NCBI GenBank assembly: GCA_964409535.1
Contig: CAYPDQ010000007.1
Span: 1 to 41,057 of the forward strand
DNA from: JBBUAX01 sp964409535
Lineage (GTDB): Bacteria; Patescibacteriota; Minisyncoccia; UBA6257; 2-01-FULL-56-20
DNA: 41,057 nt
Direction: 5' to 3'
Under the pieces are notes generated by a model. It saw nothing but the letters and a program-made list of their open reading frames with translations, made no database searches and had not been told where the DNA came from. Shown in pieces: positions 40,984 through 41,057 of the stretch; the first letter of the stretch is position 1, and the number at the start of each line of letters is the position of its first letter. The translations under genes were made by a program, and so were the position numbers.

Positions 40984-41057
40984 ACCTGTCGCCCATTGTA
41001 GATTTCACGTCACTTTATAAACTTATAAGCTTGCCAACCGGCTGGTCTATCCACTTC

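Noticed and set aside
1..41057. tRNA and rRNA genes
   Set aside because: I looked for T-arm patterns (GGTTCGA-type) with acceptor pairing and for rRNA core motifs and found none outside coding sequence. A tRNAscan or Infernal run would settle this.

Overview
The window looks like chromosomal DNA of a Candidate Phyla Radiation (Patescibacteria, probably Parcubacteria-like) bacterium. The evidence is short compact genes, overlapping start and stop codons, a -10 box 4 to 9 bases in front of about twenty start codons (leaderless mRNAs), a type-IV-pilin-like LamG protein, small proteins I recognise from that group, and housekeeping genes carrying short in-frame repeat insertions. TGA is used as a normal stop codon. 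No tRNA, rRNA or CRISPR array was found.

Layout. 1-8.7 kb: end of a LamG surface protein, guaA, M29 peptidase, RRM RNA-binding protein, Glu/Leu dehydrogenase, tRNA-binding protein, tRNA-guanine transglycosylase (TGT), HAD phosphatase, thpR, nth. 8.7-17.8 kb: PP2C phosphatase, two small Shine-Dalgarno-led genes, DUF167, BT1-type transporter, msrB, pterin dehydratase, superoxide dismutase, a Cys-rich peptide, a probable small RNA, a 3D-domain protein, a CPA2 antiporter and an HD hydrolase. 17.8-25.7 kb: an AT-richer accessory region with a restriction-modification operon whose methyltransferase is fused to a complete LexA, two small PD-(D/E)xK proteins, a methyltransferase / membrane protein / queuosine-salvage operon, a winged-helix regulator between two related palindromes, acylphosphatase and a cytidine-deaminase-like protein. 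25.8-32.3 kb: uvrB, a candidate structured RNA, uvrA, a small beta-repeat protein and a short uvrC. 32.3-41 kb: CAP protein, fmt, def, S41 protease, rplI, rpmA, two nucleases, murC and a frameshifted DUF378 gene.

Main results. (1) A single 484-residue protein joins an intact, apparently self-cleavable LexA to a DpnIIB/HinfI-type adenine methyltransferase, and its restriction enzyme overlaps it by 17 bases: a restriction-modification system that looks wired to the DNA damage response. (2) Palindromic insertion elements with ends (T/C)CCCG.. and 4-bp flanking duplications, often TNAA, sit exactly on gene starts. Removing each one on paper restores a coherent start codon. The inserted sequence remains translatable, either as an in-frame N-terminal extension or as a short relay ORF that hands ribosomes to the next gene. 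(3) Seven heptamer tracts, two nonamer tracts and several short palindromes sit inside or next to conserved genes (UvrA, UvrB, UvrC, MurC, Fmt, PP2C) without breaking their frames. (4) A TGT with a remodelled substrate loop plus a queuosine 5'-phosphate hydrolase points to scavenging of queuine from other cells.
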